Below are positions 62,406 through 64,000 of a stretch of DNA of 64,000 nt, piece after piece. Source of the DNA: Micromonospora sp. NBC_01699 (GTDB lineage: Bacteria > Actinomycetota > Actinomycetes > Mycobacteriales > Micromonosporaceae); assembly GCF_036250065.1 (NCBI RefSeq), contig NZ_CP109199.1, forward strand, positions 372,001 to 436,000, in the 5' to 3' direction. Within the stretch, counting starts at the first letter, position 1; each line of letters opens with the position of its first letter. Both the position numbers and the translations under genes were made by a program. The notes beneath the pieces are model-generated. The model saw only the letters and a list, made by a program, of their open reading frames with translations. It ran no database searches and was not told the DNA's origin.

Positions 62406-63638
62406 TCATCGGTTCAGTGCCAGGGGGAGCGACCCGAGGCCGCGCATGATGTTCGGCCCGCCGATTCGCCAGTCCAACTCCTCCGGCGGGCAGGCAAGCG
62501 CCATGTTCGGGAAGTTGTCCAGCAGAGCGCGGAACGCGATCTGACCCTCGATCCGGGCCAGGGGCGCGCCGATGCAGTAGTGGATGCCGTGGCCGAAGGC
62601 GATGTGCGGGTTCTCCTCGCGGGCGATGTCGAGGCGGTCCGGCGCGTCGAACCGCGTCGGGTCGCGGTCCGCCGCGGCCAGGACGATGTTGACCGCGCTG
62701 CCCTCCGGGATGGTGACGCCGGCGATCTCGATGTCCTCGGTGGTGAACCGCATCGGCACCCGCTCGATCGGGCCGTCGTAGCGCAGCAGCTCGTCGATTG
62801 CCGCCGGCATCAGCTCGGGCCGGTCGCGCAGCAGTTGGATCTGGTCCGGGTGGCGGAGCAGGGCCACCGTGCCGTTGCCGATGAGGTTGACGGTGGTCTC
62901 GTGGCCGGCGACGAGCAGCAGCTTGATCATGCCGAGCAGTTCGCGTTCCGAGAGCTGGTCCGCCTTGCCCGGCACGATCAACGCGCTGAGCATGTTGGGC
63001 TGTGCGTCGTAGTCGAGGTCCGGGTCGACCTCGGCCCGCAGCTTGCTGACCAGGTCGGTCAGGTACCGGTCCATGTTCTGGTTGCCCTGCCGCCGGCTCT
63101 CGACACCCTCCTTGGTCATGGGTGACGCGAGCAGCATCCGGGTCCAGGTACCGAAGTCGTCGCGGTCCTCACCGGGGATGCCGAGCAGTTCGCAGATCAC
63201 GGTGATCGGCAGCGGGTACGCCAGCGCGGTGATCAGGTCCACCTCGCTCTTGGTCGCCATCGCCGCGATCAGCTCGTCGGTGATCTCCTGGACCCGTGGC
63301 CGCAGCAGGTCGATCCGGCGACGGGTGAAGGCCATGCTGATCAGGCGGCGTTGCCGGGTGTGGTCGGGCGGGTCGCTGTTGAGCATGTTGGCGCCGAGCG
63401 GTCCTTCGTCCCCGACTCCGGCGGCCATCATCTTCGCCCATTGGGGCGCGCGTTTCGGGTCCTTCGAGAATCGGGAATCGGCGAGCGCGGCCCGGGCGTC
63501 CTCGTAGCGGGTGATCAGCCAGATCTCCGAGCCCATCGGCCCGCTGACGTGGTAGACCGGCGCGTCCTGTCGCAGTTGGGCGTAGCTCAGGTAGGGGTTC
63601 GACTGGAAGTCCTTGCTGAACAGGTCGACCGAGGTCAT
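62406..63638 (-). CDS. Cytochrome P450 (CYP107-like)
   Basis: The product has 410 residues. It is a soluble bacterial P450 with I-helix LLLVAGHETTVNLIGNG (oxygen-activating AGxET), the ExxR helix (DELLRYD), and the heme-binding FGHGIHYCIGAPLAR with its axial Cys, so it should be catalytic. Proposed role: hydroxylation or epoxidation of a polyketide or its sugar before or after glycosylation. ATG 63638 has AGGGATGG upstream and fits the family N-terminus; ATG 63674 with AAAGG upstream is also possible. The glycosyltransferase follows 28 nt downstream. Confidence 0.92.
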   Translation of the reverse strand: MTSVDLFSKDFQSNPYLSYAQLRQDAPVYHVSGPMGSEIWLITRYEDARAALADSRFSKDPKRAPQWAKMMAAGVGDEGPLGANMLNSDPPDHTRQRRLISMAFTRRRIDLLRPRVQEITDELIAAMATKSEVDLITALAYPLPITVICELLGIPGEDRDDFGTWTRMLLASPMTKEGVESRRQGNQNMDRYLTDLVSKLRAEVDPDLDYDAQPNMLSALIVPGKADQLSERELLGMIKLLLVAGHETTVNLIGNGTVALLRHPDQIQLLRDRPELMPAAIDELLRYDGPIERVPMRFTTEDIEIAGVTIPEGSAVNIVLAAADRDPTRFDAPDRLDIAREENPHIAFGHGIHYCIGAPLARIEGQIAFRALLDNFPNMALACPPEELDWRIGGPNIMRGLGSLPLALNR

Positions 63639-64000
63639 TTGGTAGCCATCCCTGAGAGGAGCGAATGCGGACATGAGACCTTTGCGCCGGACGAATCAGG
63701 GTGTCGTGGGGACGAGCTACGCCCGATGTTCGGCAGTCCTCCCGATACATCCTCGGGGTGGGCGGTCCAGGACCGCATCTCTTGGGTTGCGGTCTCACTT
63801 GTCGGGACCGAGCGGGCCCGCCGACGCGCCGAACGCAGCCCGTTCGTCGGGCCGTCGGCGCCCGCCCTGCGATACGCTGGTGCCGGTCGGTTGATACCGC
63901 AGGCAGCGGCAACCGACCATAAACGGCGGTCATTGTGTTACACGCATTCTCTGCCACGCGCCGGATCGCATTCGGGCGGGCGCTTTGGTTGGCGGTCCTG
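63639..64000. other. Upstream region of the P450 gene to the window edge
   Basis: No supported gene in 362 bp. It includes a perfect 7-bp hairpin (63762-63768 with 63770-63776) and the inverted repeat at 63885-63918, and becomes AT-richer near 63920-63950, where a minus-strand promoter is plausible. Confidence 0.5.
63885..63918. promoter_or_regulatory. Inverted repeat upstream of the P450 operon
   Basis: GGTCGGTTG (63885-63893) and CAACCGACC (63910-63918) are exact complements with a 16-nt spacer, about 250 nt before the P450 start. Possible operator or looping site of a pathway regulator. Confidence 0.4.

Noticed and set aside
62406-63638. P450-like activator (EryCII/DesVIII) for the glycosyltransferase
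   Set aside because: The product keeps the heme cysteine, the AGxET helix and ExxR, whereas activators of this class lack the heme ligand.

Overview
The window is about 70% GC, with strongly GC-biased third codon positions, frequent GTG starts and many ATGA/GTGA gene overlaps. A mycothiol-dependent isomerase, the divisome protein SepH, an AftA-like arabinosyltransferase, SigE-family sigma factors and the neighbourhood sepH-serC-citrate synthase-pdxH point to an actinomycete. My best guess is a Micromonosporaceae member (Micromonospora or a close relative). I see no tRNA, rRNA, insertion sequence, prophage or CRISPR array.

Layout. 1-13.4 kb is core metabolism and housekeeping: a truncated MFS exporter, maleylpyruvate isomerase, thpR, sepH, serC, a type II citrate synthase, pdxH, a second MFS exporter, aldose epimerase, nitroreductase, a glutaryl-CoA dehydrogenase-like enzyme and a DUF4230 membrane protein. 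13.6-29.5 kb is an envelope glycopolymer region: a GT2 enzyme beside an AftA-like arabinofuranosyltransferase, then PspC and serine dehydratase, then a TagGH-type ABC exporter followed by a GT2-glycerophosphotransferase fusion and three more large GT2 proteins. This looks like a teichoic-acid-like polymer pathway. Two convergent genes there end in a nested 215-bp inverted repeat.

29.6-35.8 kb holds an orphan MsiK/UgpC-type sugar ATPase, a membrane protein, a thioesterase, and a coupled beta-phosphoglucomutase and GH65 disaccharide phosphorylase. At 35.8-37 kb a secreted coiled-coil cell-wall protein sits behind a clear ydaO-type (c-di-AMP) riboswitch. At 40.4-43 kb a secreted GH16 beta-glucanase and a DUF1996 protein sit behind four GAGCGCTC-type operators. 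The same operator, inside a 32-bp perfect palindrome, precedes a GH55 exo-beta-1,3-glucanase at 51.8 kb, so the two loci probably form one beta-1,3-glucan regulon.

44.5-51.4 kb carries a Moco-sulfurase-like aminotransferase coupled to an ABCG-type transporter, a DUF371 protein coupled to a KamB-like 16S rRNA A1408 methyltransferase (predicted aminoglycoside resistance), and a WYL regulator divergent from a RidA protein across a clear operator. 53.7-59.2 kb is signalling: a SigE-family sigma factor with a membrane partner, a Ser/Thr kinase with a perfect 18-bp tandem repeat in its linker, and a leaderless two-gene operon ending in an XRE-ImmA/IrrE protein. From 59.6 kb an acyltransferase, an EryCIII/DesVII-type (activator-dependent) glycosyltransferase and a catalytic P450 suggest the edge of a glycosylated-polyketide cluster extending past the window.
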